A stretch of 25,795 bases of DNA, from contig DITG01000068.1 in NCBI GenBank assembly GCA_002422045.1, positions 45,832 to 71,626 on the forward strand, written 5' to 3'. Position numbers and translations under genes: made by a program. Position 1 is the stretch's first letter, and each line of letters begins with the position of its first letter. Shown here piece by piece: positions 1-8,348 of this stretch. The notes under the pieces were generated by a model that was not told the origin of the DNA, searched no databases, and saw only the letters and a program-made list of their open reading frames with translations. The stretch is from Acholeplasmataceae bacterium UBA6190. GTDB taxonomy: Bacteria; Bacillota_I; Bacilli_A; Acholeplasmatales; Acholeplasmataceae.

Positions 1-1569
1 GTATTGCCCTCTTGGCTGTCTTGAACTTTCAATAGGTGCACTGAGCATGTCGAGTGAGGTTCTTCTCAAACTGGATTGAAATGCTTTGGGTTCAGCGGTT
101 GCCATTGGGTTATGATAAAGCGCTAAGATGATGTCATCACTGGACTGAACCGTGCTCATCAGCTTATTCCAATCACTTCTGCCTCCGAGGGCTCCAGAGA
201 TGGAAAAGTCGAGTGCATTCGGTTTAAACATACCCCCTCGGTTGAAACTGCGATACGAGATGAGCATTCGATCAATCGATAGAGATAACGCTTCGATCAT
301 GTTGGATAACTGCTTGTAGGTCGTCAGCTTAACCGTTCTTTCACCCAGCAATGAAGGTTTGTTATCCAAACCAATCACATCCAAGTGAATCCATGAAGGA
401 GATTCAACGGTTTGACTTAAATTCATATTTTCTCTGTAACGATTTGCCATCCCTGCATAGCTTGCATCCTGATCCGCCAAAAACGAATAGGTCATGGCGT
501 AATCTGAAGGATAGGGATCTTTATTGATGAATGGAATCGTCGATGTCGATCCGCCAGAGAGTCTGATCAGTGAACGGTCTCTTAATTTATAAGCAAAGAA
601 CGTCGTGTTGATATCGATATTGTTATAACGATAAGGATAACTATGCAACTCAGCAGCACCATAACCAGAAGTCAATTCAGCGAGAAACGCTGCTTGCTGA
701 TATCCATGATTGATACCAAAGACCGGGAGTGAGAGATTGGCTTCTTCCTTGAGGTGTCCAGATGAGGTGATTTCACTTTGAATACCAGTATCTCTACCAT
801 AGATGCGTCTGACATATGCGGAAGCATACGGCGTGTCTTTGTATCTGATCAATGCGCCAGAACCATCAGGAACCATGGCATATCCATTGATCTCATAGTT
901 TTCACTGCCAAAATAAGGGAAGACCAATACCGTATGCAATTTGTATTCTTTTGCAAACTTCATTGCAGCGGTCTTGTAGGGTACTTCAACGATGGATTCG
1001 TGTGGAATCGATACAAAGAGTTGATCATCTTCGATGGACACTGAAACGGAAAATGAAATGCCAAGTTTCGTGAAATCAATGGCAACGTCAAATCCACCCG
1101 TTTTGATCTGATATGTCAATGTTGCTCCACCATTGATATTTGATAGTGACATTCTGGCTTCATTGAGTGATGCCGAATCAAAGTAATCGATAGTGATACC
1201 AGACTCAATGAACTGTCTGACACTTGCTGTATAGCCTTTTGTTTTATAAGAAGGATAATAACCAAACCAGATGTACTCGCTGCGCGAATCATAGACAGCA
1301 ATGTTGAAGATTGTCCGGTTCAGATATAGTGATAAATCGCCTGATGACGCGATGAAGTCGAAATTCATTTCATCAAGATCATCCAGTGTGTAACTCTGAC
1401 TGACTGTTCTGGTATCTTCGGTTTCACCAAAGCGTTCAGTATTGCCATCCAGGGTATAGCTTGGTGCTGATCTTAAGCTGTATGTATGTACTTGACTTGC
1501 CTGAACAATCATCCAAGAAGATACCATCACTGTGAGACTTAAGAGAATCAATACTTTCAGTTTAAACAC
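1..1569 (-). CDS. DUF5696-like secreted protein, C-terminus cut by window edge
   Basis: The frame is open for 523 codons from a GTG at 1569 to the left edge, so the C-terminal part lies outside. Residues 1-24 form a signal peptide (short basic start, long hydrophobic core, likely cleavage after VQA). No lipobox Cys is present. A beta-rich N-terminal part contains VPDGSGALIRY (233-243) and, near 370-384, YAGMANRYREN; both resemble motifs I associate with DUF5696 proteins. From about residue 395 (WIHLDVIG, later GGMFKP and LGGRSDW) the sequence looks like the start of a TIM-barrel-type domain, hence possibly a glycosidase, but this is inference. The GTG overlaps the end of the YIP1-type gene by 8 bases, and its ribosome binding site lies inside that gene, so the two are probably translationally coupled. 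In other Bacillota, as I recall, DUF5696 genes sit beside YIP1-type genes and sugar ABC genes. Substrate unknown. Confidence 0.7.
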   Translation of the reverse strand, partial: MFKLKVLILLSLTVMVSSWMIVQASQVHTYSLRSAPSYTLDGNTERFGETEDTRTVSQSYTLDDLDEMNFDFIASSGDLSLYLNRTIFNIAVYDSRSEYIWFGYYPSYKTKGYTASVRQFIESGITIDYFDSASLNEARMSLSNINGGATLTYQIKTGGFDVAIDFTKLGISFSVSVSIEDDQLFVSIPHESIVEVPYKTAAMKFAKEYKLHTVLVFPYFGSENYEINGYAMVPDGSGALIRYKDTPYASAYVRRIYGRDTGIQSEITSSGHLKEEANLSLPVFGINHGYQQAAFLAELTSGYGAAELHSYPYRYNNIDINTTFFAYKLRDRSLIRLSGGSTSTIPFINKDPYPSDYAMTYSFLADQDASYAGMANRYRENMNLSQTVESPSWIHLDVIGLDNKPSLLGERTVKLTTYKQLSNMIEALSLSIDRMLISYRSFNRGGMFKPNALDFSISGALGGRSDWNKLMSTVQSSDDIILALYHNPMATAEPKAFQSSLRRTSLDMLSAPIESSRQPRGQY

Positions 1570-3634
1570 TGATGATCACCTCCTTGAACAAATCGAATAT
1601 GAATTCGACCACTTGCATGATCATCATGTAGACCATGATTGCGATGATGATCATGACAATCATCATCAGTACTGTCATGATGAAATTATAAATGGTTTCT
1701 TTCACAGAATAATTATGTGTGTCCTTAATGATGAAAAACAGTAAGACAGCAGACCACGCCACCATGATGGATAAGCCAAACTGATAAATGAAAGATTCGT
1801 TGTAGGTCAGTACGTTGGATAAAATGATCATGATCGGCAAAATCACAACAACAGGAATCAAACTGCCTAACACGTTGATGAATATGGATTTGAGCGTGCC
1901 TTCGCCTTCCATCAGCGATGACACCAAATAATTGCCTAGAACAAATGTGACAAAGGGCACAAGCACTTTGAACAGTTCTTCAATGAAAACCGTCCGTTCG
2001 ATGACCACTGGGGTAAATAACAATCCAGTCAATAACAGATGGGTCATATAAATGGCAATCAGCAACAACAGATAGATGAATCCTGAAGATACGGATACTC
2101 GCTTGTGTGATCTGACTTCATAAACTGCATCTGCAGGATTTTTAATGAAATAGGTCATGAAGGCAAGTTCTTTAAGTGTTTTGATTTGCTTGACGCGACG
2201 GATCAATTGTCCAACCTTACCTTCACTTAACAGACGCACCCCTTGTTTTGAAAGTCCATATGCCAAGACATAGATTGCAACTAGTCCAATCATGATGTAT
2301 CCGGCAAAGTCGAGTAACCAAGTGTTTCTGACTTCCCAGAAGGCCAGTGAATATTCTGCTTTGGCATTGGCAATCTCGAATTTCTCCATCGCTTCTTCAA
2401 AACGTCCTTGCATCATGTACGATAATCCGATGCCTTTGTGGGCGAGATCAAAGAGTGCATTGTAACGAAGCACTTCTTCCCATAACGCTTCACTTTCGGT
2501 ATATTTGCCTTGATTGTACAAACCTAAAGCTTCGTGGACGACCGAAGCGAAACGTGTTGGCTTGAAGATGTGCAAGTTATTGGTGACTTCATCAGCGACA
2601 ATCAAGTCGCCTTGACTGTTGATTGCAATGGCTGAAGCACTTTGAAACAGGCCAATCTGATCGACACCTTGACTAGGTCCTGCAAAAATGAACAGCAAGT
2701 TACCTTCACGATCATATTCATAAATGAATCCTGAACGCGTCATCGCGTAAATATTGTCGACCAATCCGACACCAATCGATTGAAAGTCAGCCGATGTCAT
2801 CATGTTTTCTGGGAAAAAGTTAATCCCGCCATTGTTGACTTTTTTGAGTGTGTCACCACGATTACCGGTGATCGTTGTTTGTGTCACCGTATAAACATAT
2901 CCTGAATCGTCTAAAAAGACAGATGTTGGAGCGGGTGGAATCTTTTTTGTAACTGTTGCGTCTTCATTATTGCCATAGAGGATTTGAATCACTCGATCCA
3001 TCAAGTCACCTTGTACTCGGTTGGGTGCGAAGAAACTTAAAAATCGATTGGTTTCATTGATGATGAGTACACCGTGATATGATCCTTCGGATACGACATA
3101 CATCGTGTGGTTCAGATCAACAGCGATTTTTTGAGGACGATAGACAAACTGGTTGATTTCCAAAACGGGTCCTGTTGGTCTTGCATGAGAAACCTGATGG
3201 GTGACATCCGATGTCTGGTGATCAAAATGATAGACGTGAATTCTGCCACTGGTTGTATCTTCTGGTAGTCCGTAATCAGCGATATACACCAGTCCATTTC
3301 TGACAAAGATGCCAAGAGGTCTCACCAGAAGGTCCTCGCCAAAGGATGTCACAAATTCATAAGTATCATCAAAAACGAGCACTCTTTTTTTGCCTGAATC
3401 GAGAACATAGAGAAAATCCATGTCGTCAATGAACATATCTTTAGGTTCAAGCATGGTGTCTTGATTGCCAAATGATCTGATTTCTCCAACGGGTTCATAG
3501 GCATCTTGAGTCAATACATATTCACCATAACGATTCGGTGAACGGGTAATGAATGGTGCTTGAGCATTCAGTTCTAATGTTGGCAGCAGCATCACTAGAA
3601 TGCAGATGAATAGGGTAATGTATAATTTTTTCAT
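1562..3634 (-). CDS. NHL beta-propeller / TPR / Yip1-domain membrane protein
   Basis: 690 residues from ATG 3634; a GTG three bases upstream (3637) is an alternative start. A signal peptide ends near residue 25 (LNA-QAP). Residues about 30-360 contain repeated NHL-like strands (for example EPKDMFIDDMDFLYVLD, PQKIAVDLNHTMYVV, SAIAINSQGDLIVAD), suggesting an extracytoplasmic beta-propeller. Residues 365-425 look like two TPR-type helical pairs (ALGLYNQGKYTESEALWEEV; GIGLSYMMQGRFEEAMEKF). From about 440 there are six hydrophobic segments, the last five resembling a Yip1 domain. The gene sits between permease and DUF5696 genes with overlaps on both sides, so it is probably an accessory part of the sugar importer. 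The mixed architecture is clear, but the biochemical role is unknown. It could scaffold the binding protein on the permease or sense glycan. Confidence 0.78.
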   Translation of the reverse strand: MKKLYITLFICILVMLLPTLELNAQAPFITRSPNRYGEYVLTQDAYEPVGEIRSFGNQDTMLEPKDMFIDDMDFLYVLDSGKKRVLVFDDTYEFVTSFGEDLLVRPLGIFVRNGLVYIADYGLPEDTTSGRIHVYHFDHQTSDVTHQVSHARPTGPVLEINQFVYRPQKIAVDLNHTMYVVSEGSYHGVLIINETNRFLSFFAPNRVQGDLMDRVIQILYGNNEDATVTKKIPPAPTSVFLDDSGYVYTVTQTTITGNRGDTLKKVNNGGINFFPENMMTSADFQSIGVGLVDNIYAMTRSGFIYEYDREGNLLFIFAGPSQGVDQIGLFQSASAIAINSQGDLIVADEVTNNLHIFKPTRFASVVHEALGLYNQGKYTESEALWEEVLRYNALFDLAHKGIGLSYMMQGRFEEAMEKFEIANAKAEYSLAFWEVRNTWLLDFAGYIMIGLVAIYVLAYGLSKQGVRLLSEGKVGQLIRRVKQIKTLKELAFMTYFIKNPADAVYEVRSHKRVSVSSGFIYLLLLIAIYMTHLLLTGLLFTPVVIERTVFIEELFKVLVPFVTFVLGNYLVSSLMEGEGTLKSIFINVLGSLIPVVVILPIMIILSNVLTYNESFIYQFGLSIMVAWSAVLLFFIIKDTHNYSVKETIYNFIMTVLMMIVMIIIAIMVYMMIMQVVEFIFDLFKEVIISV
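1574..1585 (-). promoter_or_regulatory. Exceptionally strong ribosome binding site for the DUF5696-like gene
   Basis: The minus strand reads AAGGAGGTGATC, a 12-base match to the complement of the usual 16S rRNA 3' end. It ends 4 bases before the GTG at 1569 and lies wholly inside the last codons of the upstream gene. It decides the GTG start and suggests high or coupled translation. Confidence 0.8.
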
Positions 3635-4524
3635 CACTTTAACCCCGAATGTGCCATGGTATTCATGACATTTTTCTGTAGGATGATGAATAATATGATG
3701 TTTGGAACAAAAATGATCAGGGAAGCTGCTGCTGATATCCCTTGAGCGGCAATACTGCTCGTTCCAAGTGTGAGTGTGCTGAAGTAATAGGGTAGTGTCT
3801 TTAAGGTTTCATCGGATATGAATAAGGATGAAGTCTCCGTGTTGTTCCATGCGCTCTGGAATGCAAGAATTGCAATGGTTGCAAGTGCTGGTTTGACGAG
3901 TGGTAAGACAATCATGCGATAAATTTGAAACTTGTTTGCCCCATCGATGCGTGCTGCATCATAGAGTTCTCTTGGAATCTGATCCATGAACTGTTTGACC
4001 AAAAAAACACCGACAGGCATTGCAATGAGCGGGACAATGTGTGCAAGGAAAGAATTCGTCACGCCTAATGTATTCATCATGATATAACGAGGAACAGCGA
4101 CGGCAACAGCAACGAACATGATGGCAACCTGATTGGCTGCAAAGATCCATTTTTTCAGTTTAAAATCCAAAAATGAGAATGCATACGCCGCAAGCGATGC
4201 AAGGAGCAGACTTAAGATAATGACAGAAGATGCCGAAAGCACACTGTTAAAGAAGTATCTGCCAAAGGGAATACCCGTTTGTTCGGTTGCTGCAATCAGT
4301 TGTCTGAAGTTGTCAAAAGTGAATCGTGTAGCAAAAAATCTGGGCGGATAAGCATAGAGTTCATCCAGAGGCTTAAATGCATGATTTAAGATAAAGACAA
4401 TCGGAGATGCCATCAACAATAAGAGTGGTACCAAAATAATATAGAACTTGATCTGACTCTTGTGAAAATGATCGGGATTAATCATCGCACCAAAATAGGA
4501 CGTCTTTCTTTTCTTCGGCTTCAT
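3634..4524 (-). CDS. Carbohydrate ABC transporter permease, MalG-type (CUT1)
   Basis: Inner-membrane permease of a CUT1 sugar ABC importer. The 296 residues contain an N-terminal membrane segment (about 26-48) followed by five more. The EAA loop that docks the ATPase is at about 186-214 (RELYDAARIDGANKFQIY then VLPLVKPAL), the usual MalG-type position. Length is typical. ATG 4524 overlaps the previous permease stop as ATGA, with GGAGGTGA just upstream inside that gene. It should pair with the permease at 4521-5453 as a heterodimer. No ATPase gene is present in the window, so a shared MsmX/MsiK-like ATPase elsewhere is probably used. Sugar specificity is inferred from the neighbouring mannan enzymes, not from this sequence. 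Confidence 0.93.
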   Translation of the reverse strand: MKPKKRKTSYFGAMINPDHFHKSQIKFYIILVPLLLLMASPIVFILNHAFKPLDELYAYPPRFFATRFTFDNFRQLIAATEQTGIPFGRYFFNSVLSASSVIILSLLLASLAAYAFSFLDFKLKKWIFAANQVAIMFVAVAVAVPRYIMMNTLGVTNSFLAHIVPLIAMPVGVFLVKQFMDQIPRELYDAARIDGANKFQIYRMIVLPLVKPALATIAILAFQSAWNNTETSSLFISDETLKTLPYYFSTLTLGTSSIAAQGISAAASLIIFVPNIILFIILQKNVMNTMAHSGLK

Positions 4525-5453
4525 TCTTTTTCACCTCCGAAAAGTTTGTGTGCGATTCTTGAGAAAAAGAGCACAAGGATCAACAGCATGACGGATATCG
4601 CACTCGCATAACCCATCTCGAATCGTGCAAAACCATAATCATTCATATGATCGACGATGAGCCAACCTGCCATTTGAGGTGGCGGAAATGATAAGGTGAG
4701 TGCAGATGCGATCCCTGCAGCATTGAATGTCGAAACAATCGCCATGACAGCTCCGAAAAGCATCTGAGGCTTCATCGAAGGAATGGTGATGTAAAAAATT
4801 TCTTGCCATCTGTTTTTGAGTCCATCAATGTATGCTGCTTCATAGATTTCTTTGTTCACATTCAAGATGCCCGATAGCATCGCTAAGAATCCAATCCCCA
4901 TGGATGACCAGAGACCGACAAATAACATGATGGTCATAATCATGGAAGGATCTTGGAGCCATTGAACTGGTGTGTTGATGACACCTAAATTGAGTAGCAG
5001 ATTATTCAAATATCCTCTGTTATCTCCAGAGAACAAGACTCTCCAAACGACAGTCATCAAGACACCTGAAGTGAGTGCAGGCGAATAAATGATGATGGCA
5101 CTTACCGTTCTCACCTTATGAGGGATTTGTGCAAGGATCCATGCAAGCAAGAATGAAAGTGCATATCCTCCTGGACCGATGATGAGTGCATATTGAATGG
5201 TTGTTGGCAATGCGTATTGCATAAAATCCGTATCCTGAGTCAGCAGATTGATGTAGTTTCTCAGTCCGATCAAGGATGGGAAATTGACAGTATCATAATA
5301 CGTAAACGACAAGAACATTGCGATGACGATCAAGAGGACAACAAAAAGCATGAAAAAGATCAAGTAAGGCAGGATGAAAAGGAATGACGTATTGAACGAC
5401 TTTTTACGGGATCCACTGATGGATGTTGTCGTTTCGTGGAACGGTGTACTCAC
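4521..5453 (-). CDS. Sugar ABC transporter permease, MalF-type (CUT1)
   Basis: 310 residues with six membrane segments, the first at about 24-50. The EAA loop is at about 202-229 (KEIYEAAYIDGLKNRWQEIF, then TIPSMKPQM). This is the partner of the MalG-type permease that follows. The start is unusual: a GTG at 5453 lies 50 bases inside the end of the large binding-protein gene. It is supported by AAAGGAGGTG at 5463-5472, while the nearby ATG belongs to the binding-protein frame. Without this start the protein would lose its cytoplasmic N-terminus. Such a long overlap suggests tight translational coupling between binding protein and permease. Confidence 0.92.
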   Translation of the reverse strand: MSTPFHETTTSISGSRKKSFNTSFLFILPYLIFFMLFVVLLIVIAMFLSFTYYDTVNFPSLIGLRNYINLLTQDTDFMQYALPTTIQYALIIGPGGYALSFLLAWILAQIPHKVRTVSAIIIYSPALTSGVLMTVVWRVLFSGDNRGYLNNLLLNLGVINTPVQWLQDPSMIMTIMLFVGLWSSMGIGFLAMLSGILNVNKEIYEAAYIDGLKNRWQEIFYITIPSMKPQMLFGAVMAIVSTFNAAGIASALTLSFPPPQMAGWLIVDHMNDYGFARFEMGYASAISVMLLILVLFFSRIAHKLFGGEKE

Positions 5454-8325
5454 GGATCATCACACCTCCTTTGTAGTATCCAAATTCTTCATATTTCCGC
5501 ATCAATTCTCTATTGATACGGGGAATGGACTGATCAATGGCCACTCTTGGATTGACTTGATCGATGACAATCTTGTTCCAAATATTGGTTAGCTCACGCT
5601 CGACAATATAAGAACCTGGCGTAATCGCCGGTATTCTGGACCATCTGGCTTGTTCTAAACTGATGGATTTGACATCATCATCCCAAATGGAACTTTCTAA
5701 TGCATCCAGATTTGCGGGCAAGAACAAATAACGTTCTCCAAGAACCATTTTCACGGTTTCTAGAAATCTCATCTGTGTATCCGCTTGGTTCCACCATTGA
5801 ATCAATTCAAAGCCTTCTTCTTTCATTTGAGAGGCTTCAAAGAGGATGCTCGCCTTACCATAAGTAGGCGCCCATCGTGCAACTTCACCGAGTGTATCAT
5901 CATAGATGCCAGGAATCGGAAGCATACCCCATTGTCCTTGAAGTTCTGGCGCTGCGTATTTCAATTGTAAATACATATCCACTGTTGCAATCCCAACAGG
6001 CAATGAGCCACTTCTGAAATGCTCGAAGAACGAAGGTACTTGCTGAGGCAAATTGTAGACATTGAAAATATCAGTCATGAACGTGATCGCTTGAATGACA
6101 GCTTCTTGATTTAACGTCGTTGTCATGCCACTGCCCGTGTAGATTTCTCCACCAAACTGATAGATAAATGGCGATGTGAGGCCAAAACCCTTGTATGCAC
6201 CATCTCCACCAAGCGGATGGAAAAAGTTCATTTGATAACTTTGAAGAATCGGAAGCATCGCAATAATGTCTTCCCATGTATCCGGTGGATTGAGTCCTAG
6301 GAAACTGAGAATATCGCTTCTATAAAAGAGCATGTAAATGCCTTGTGTTTCAGGAATGCCATAGACTCCCTCTTCAAAAATCATCGGTGTGAATCCATTG
6401 GCATGATAAGGTTCGACCATTTCTGCAAATCCATCAAAGGTTGAAAGATCAGCCAGCATGCCACGCAACGCATACTGATAAGGCTCCCATGAGTCGATAC
6501 TCAAGACAACATCAGGATTTGTACCTGTCGCATTGTTTAAGATGATACGCTGTGTGGAGGGTAAGATGGATAATCTGACATCAATGCCTGTGTCACGTGT
6601 AAATTCATCATCGATCATGTTTTGCATGATGTCCAAAAACAGACTGGATTGGCCAATCCATACTTCTAAGACATCGTCATTGGGATCAGATGTCAGTTTG
6701 TATCTGTCATCAAAGAATGAATAGAAAAATGAAGAGACGGAAAAAAACATGCGTCTGAATATGTTTGGGTGTGCTCTCGGCAATGTGATATCTTCACCGT
6801 AGATATGAATCAAGTCGATGTCCATCGGTTGGATGTTCATCTGGTTAACTGCAACTCCAATCAATTGATACGCTGAGCCACTACCAACATTAAGTTCTGT
6901 CAGTTTATTTGGAATTCTGTTCGGAAATCTTGCCAGTCTTCTCAGTTGTTTGCTGGCAATTTCAAGCGTTGAAATTGCTGAAGCTCTTCTGCTGGTTGGT
7001 GTCATTTGATTGACTGTGTCATAGATTTCATCCAAAACATCAGCATACCCGATGAGCGTTTCTTGGATGTTCGGTAAGTATCTCAAAATGTTCCAATCAA
7101 TCAGTGGATCGTTGGAATTGCCTGTGATTTGCGCAATCGCGAACCCTAGGCTGTTAATTCCATCCATCACTGTTGCGAGTCTATCGATGTCATTCGTGAG
7201 ATGTGCTCTGGTGACTTCCATGGATAATGTATGCGTACCGGCTTCCAGATAAAACCAGAATTCGCCTTCGTCATTGCCTAACGTATGATTCGTCCATCTG
7301 TCTACATAAGGAAATAGATAGACATTCAACTCTTCAAATGGTACATTTCCATTGATGGATATGCGTCTCGCACTGCTCATGCCAACCATCGATCTTTGCA
7401 GATATTTGAAACTGATTTGGTAGAGGCCTGTGGTTTCGACATCAAACTGATAATCGACAGCCATACCACTTCTGACCATGGAATTTCCATCTAAGATATT
7501 CAAGACATTGGTTCGATAAGAAGATGGTGACATTGAGGGTCCCTTGAAATAAGAAGGCTTGATCTCAATATCGTTTTTTGTCTTGATGTCTTGACCTTCG
7601 ATTCGAATCAGATCATCACTTCTCAATTGATTTTGATATTGATTGGCATAGGTTTGATAGTCCATGACATCTTTTTTTCCAAAGAGTGCGAGATCACCAA
7701 AACGAATGTTCTGATTGATCGCTTCAAACTCAAGTTCATTTGGTCCTTCTTCAAGTTCGAAATAGAAAGCTTCGGTGTATCTGCCGTTGTTATCCGATAA
7801 CGCATATCGGTAAAGACCTGTCACTGATTCTATGTAAGGCAATAATTCGTTACCAAAACGGTTGTATCGTTTGTCAGCTTCACGCGGAATCAATTCCCAC
7901 AGCACACCCAAACCATGTTGAGACATCTCATTAAATGGGATTTCGTCATTGATTCTGAGTGTGACGGTAGGTGCGGTCGAAAATGAAGATTCCACTGCGA
8001 AATCGAGACGGATATGATATAGACCCGCTGCTTCGACATTGATTTGATAAAGGATTTTTTCTCTTTTCAGGACGAGCACTGTTTCATCATCAAAATTCAG
8101 ATGAGGATTAGATATTGCCTGATCCTCAATAGGGATGATGATATCAGAGCCTTCATAGAGTTCATTGCTTAATTTCCAACGGTTCAGTGTTCGGTGATAC
8201 GCACTGTTTCTGAATTGTCCCAGGTCAAAAACCCAGTCCTGGTCATCAGCAGAAACTGTGAAGTTATGCTCTGCGACATAGAATCCGAAAAGCATCACAA
8301 TCAACATCATCAGTACTTTTTTCAT
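5404..8325 (-). CDS. Giant extracellular solute-binding protein with two N-terminal beta-sandwich domains
   Basis: 973 residues, about twice the length of a normal sugar-binding protein. A signal peptide ends near residue 26 (VSA-DD) and there is no lipobox. Two related beta-sandwich domains follow, at about 30-215 and 240-400. They share YQINVEAAGLYHI / YQFDVETTGLYQI and LRINDEIPFNEM / ISINGNVPFEEL, so they look like a tandem duplication of a carbohydrate-binding-type fold. A helical linker (about 405-500) leads to a cluster-B-type solute-binding domain from about 550 (LEVWIGQSSLFLDIMQNMIDDEF; GTNPDVVLSIDSW; VYGIPETQGIYMLFYRSD). ATG 8325 has GAGGTGAT 5 bases upstream. It lies between the lipoprotein binding protein and the permeases. 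With no lipid anchor, it may be held at the surface through other components such as the NHL-Yip1 protein (inference). Confidence 0.88.
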   Translation of the reverse strand: MKKVLMMLIVMLFGFYVAEHNFTVSADDQDWVFDLGQFRNSAYHRTLNRWKLSNELYEGSDIIIPIEDQAISNPHLNFDDETVLVLKREKILYQINVEAAGLYHIRLDFAVESSFSTAPTVTLRINDEIPFNEMSQHGLGVLWELIPREADKRYNRFGNELLPYIESVTGLYRYALSDNNGRYTEAFYFELEEGPNELEFEAINQNIRFGDLALFGKKDVMDYQTYANQYQNQLRSDDLIRIEGQDIKTKNDIEIKPSYFKGPSMSPSSYRTNVLNILDGNSMVRSGMAVDYQFDVETTGLYQISFKYLQRSMVGMSSARRISINGNVPFEELNVYLFPYVDRWTNHTLGNDEGEFWFYLEAGTHTLSMEVTRAHLTNDIDRLATVMDGINSLGFAIAQITGNSNDPLIDWNILRYLPNIQETLIGYADVLDEIYDTVNQMTPTSRRASAISTLEIASKQLRRLARFPNRIPNKLTELNVGSGSAYQLIGVAVNQMNIQPMDIDLIHIYGEDITLPRAHPNIFRRMFFSVSSFFYSFFDDRYKLTSDPNDDVLEVWIGQSSLFLDIMQNMIDDEFTRDTGIDVRLSILPSTQRIILNNATGTNPDVVLSIDSWEPYQYALRGMLADLSTFDGFAEMVEPYHANGFTPMIFEEGVYGIPETQGIYMLFYRSDILSFLGLNPPDTWEDIIAMLPILQSYQMNFFHPLGGDGAYKGFGLTSPFIYQFGGEIYTGSGMTTTLNQEAVIQAITFMTDIFNVYNLPQQVPSFFEHFRSGSLPVGIATVDMYLQLKYAAPELQGQWGMLPIPGIYDDTLGEVARWAPTYGKASILFEASQMKEEGFELIQWWNQADTQMRFLETVKMVLGERYLFLPANLDALESSIWDDDVKSISLEQARWSRIPAITPGSYIVERELTNIWNKIVIDQVNPRVAIDQSIPRINRELMRKYEEFGYYKGGVMIREYTVPRNDNIHQWIP
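5463..5472 (-). promoter_or_regulatory. Ribosome binding site fixing the overlapping GTG start of the MalF-type permease
   Basis: AAAGGAGGTG on the minus strand, 9 bases before the GTG at 5453 and inside the upstream coding region. It supports the 50-base gene overlap as real rather than a start-calling artefact. Confidence 0.65.
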
Positions 8326-8348
8326 CGAATCACCTCAAGTAAAAACTC

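Noticed and set aside
1532..1744. Plus-strand 70-residue His/Asp-rich open frame that could look like a metal-binding peptide
   Set aside because: It is the antisense of the ATG/ATC-rich last membrane segment of the NHL-TPR-Yip1 gene; the His/Asp richness comes from complementing Met/Ile codons, and there is no independent support.
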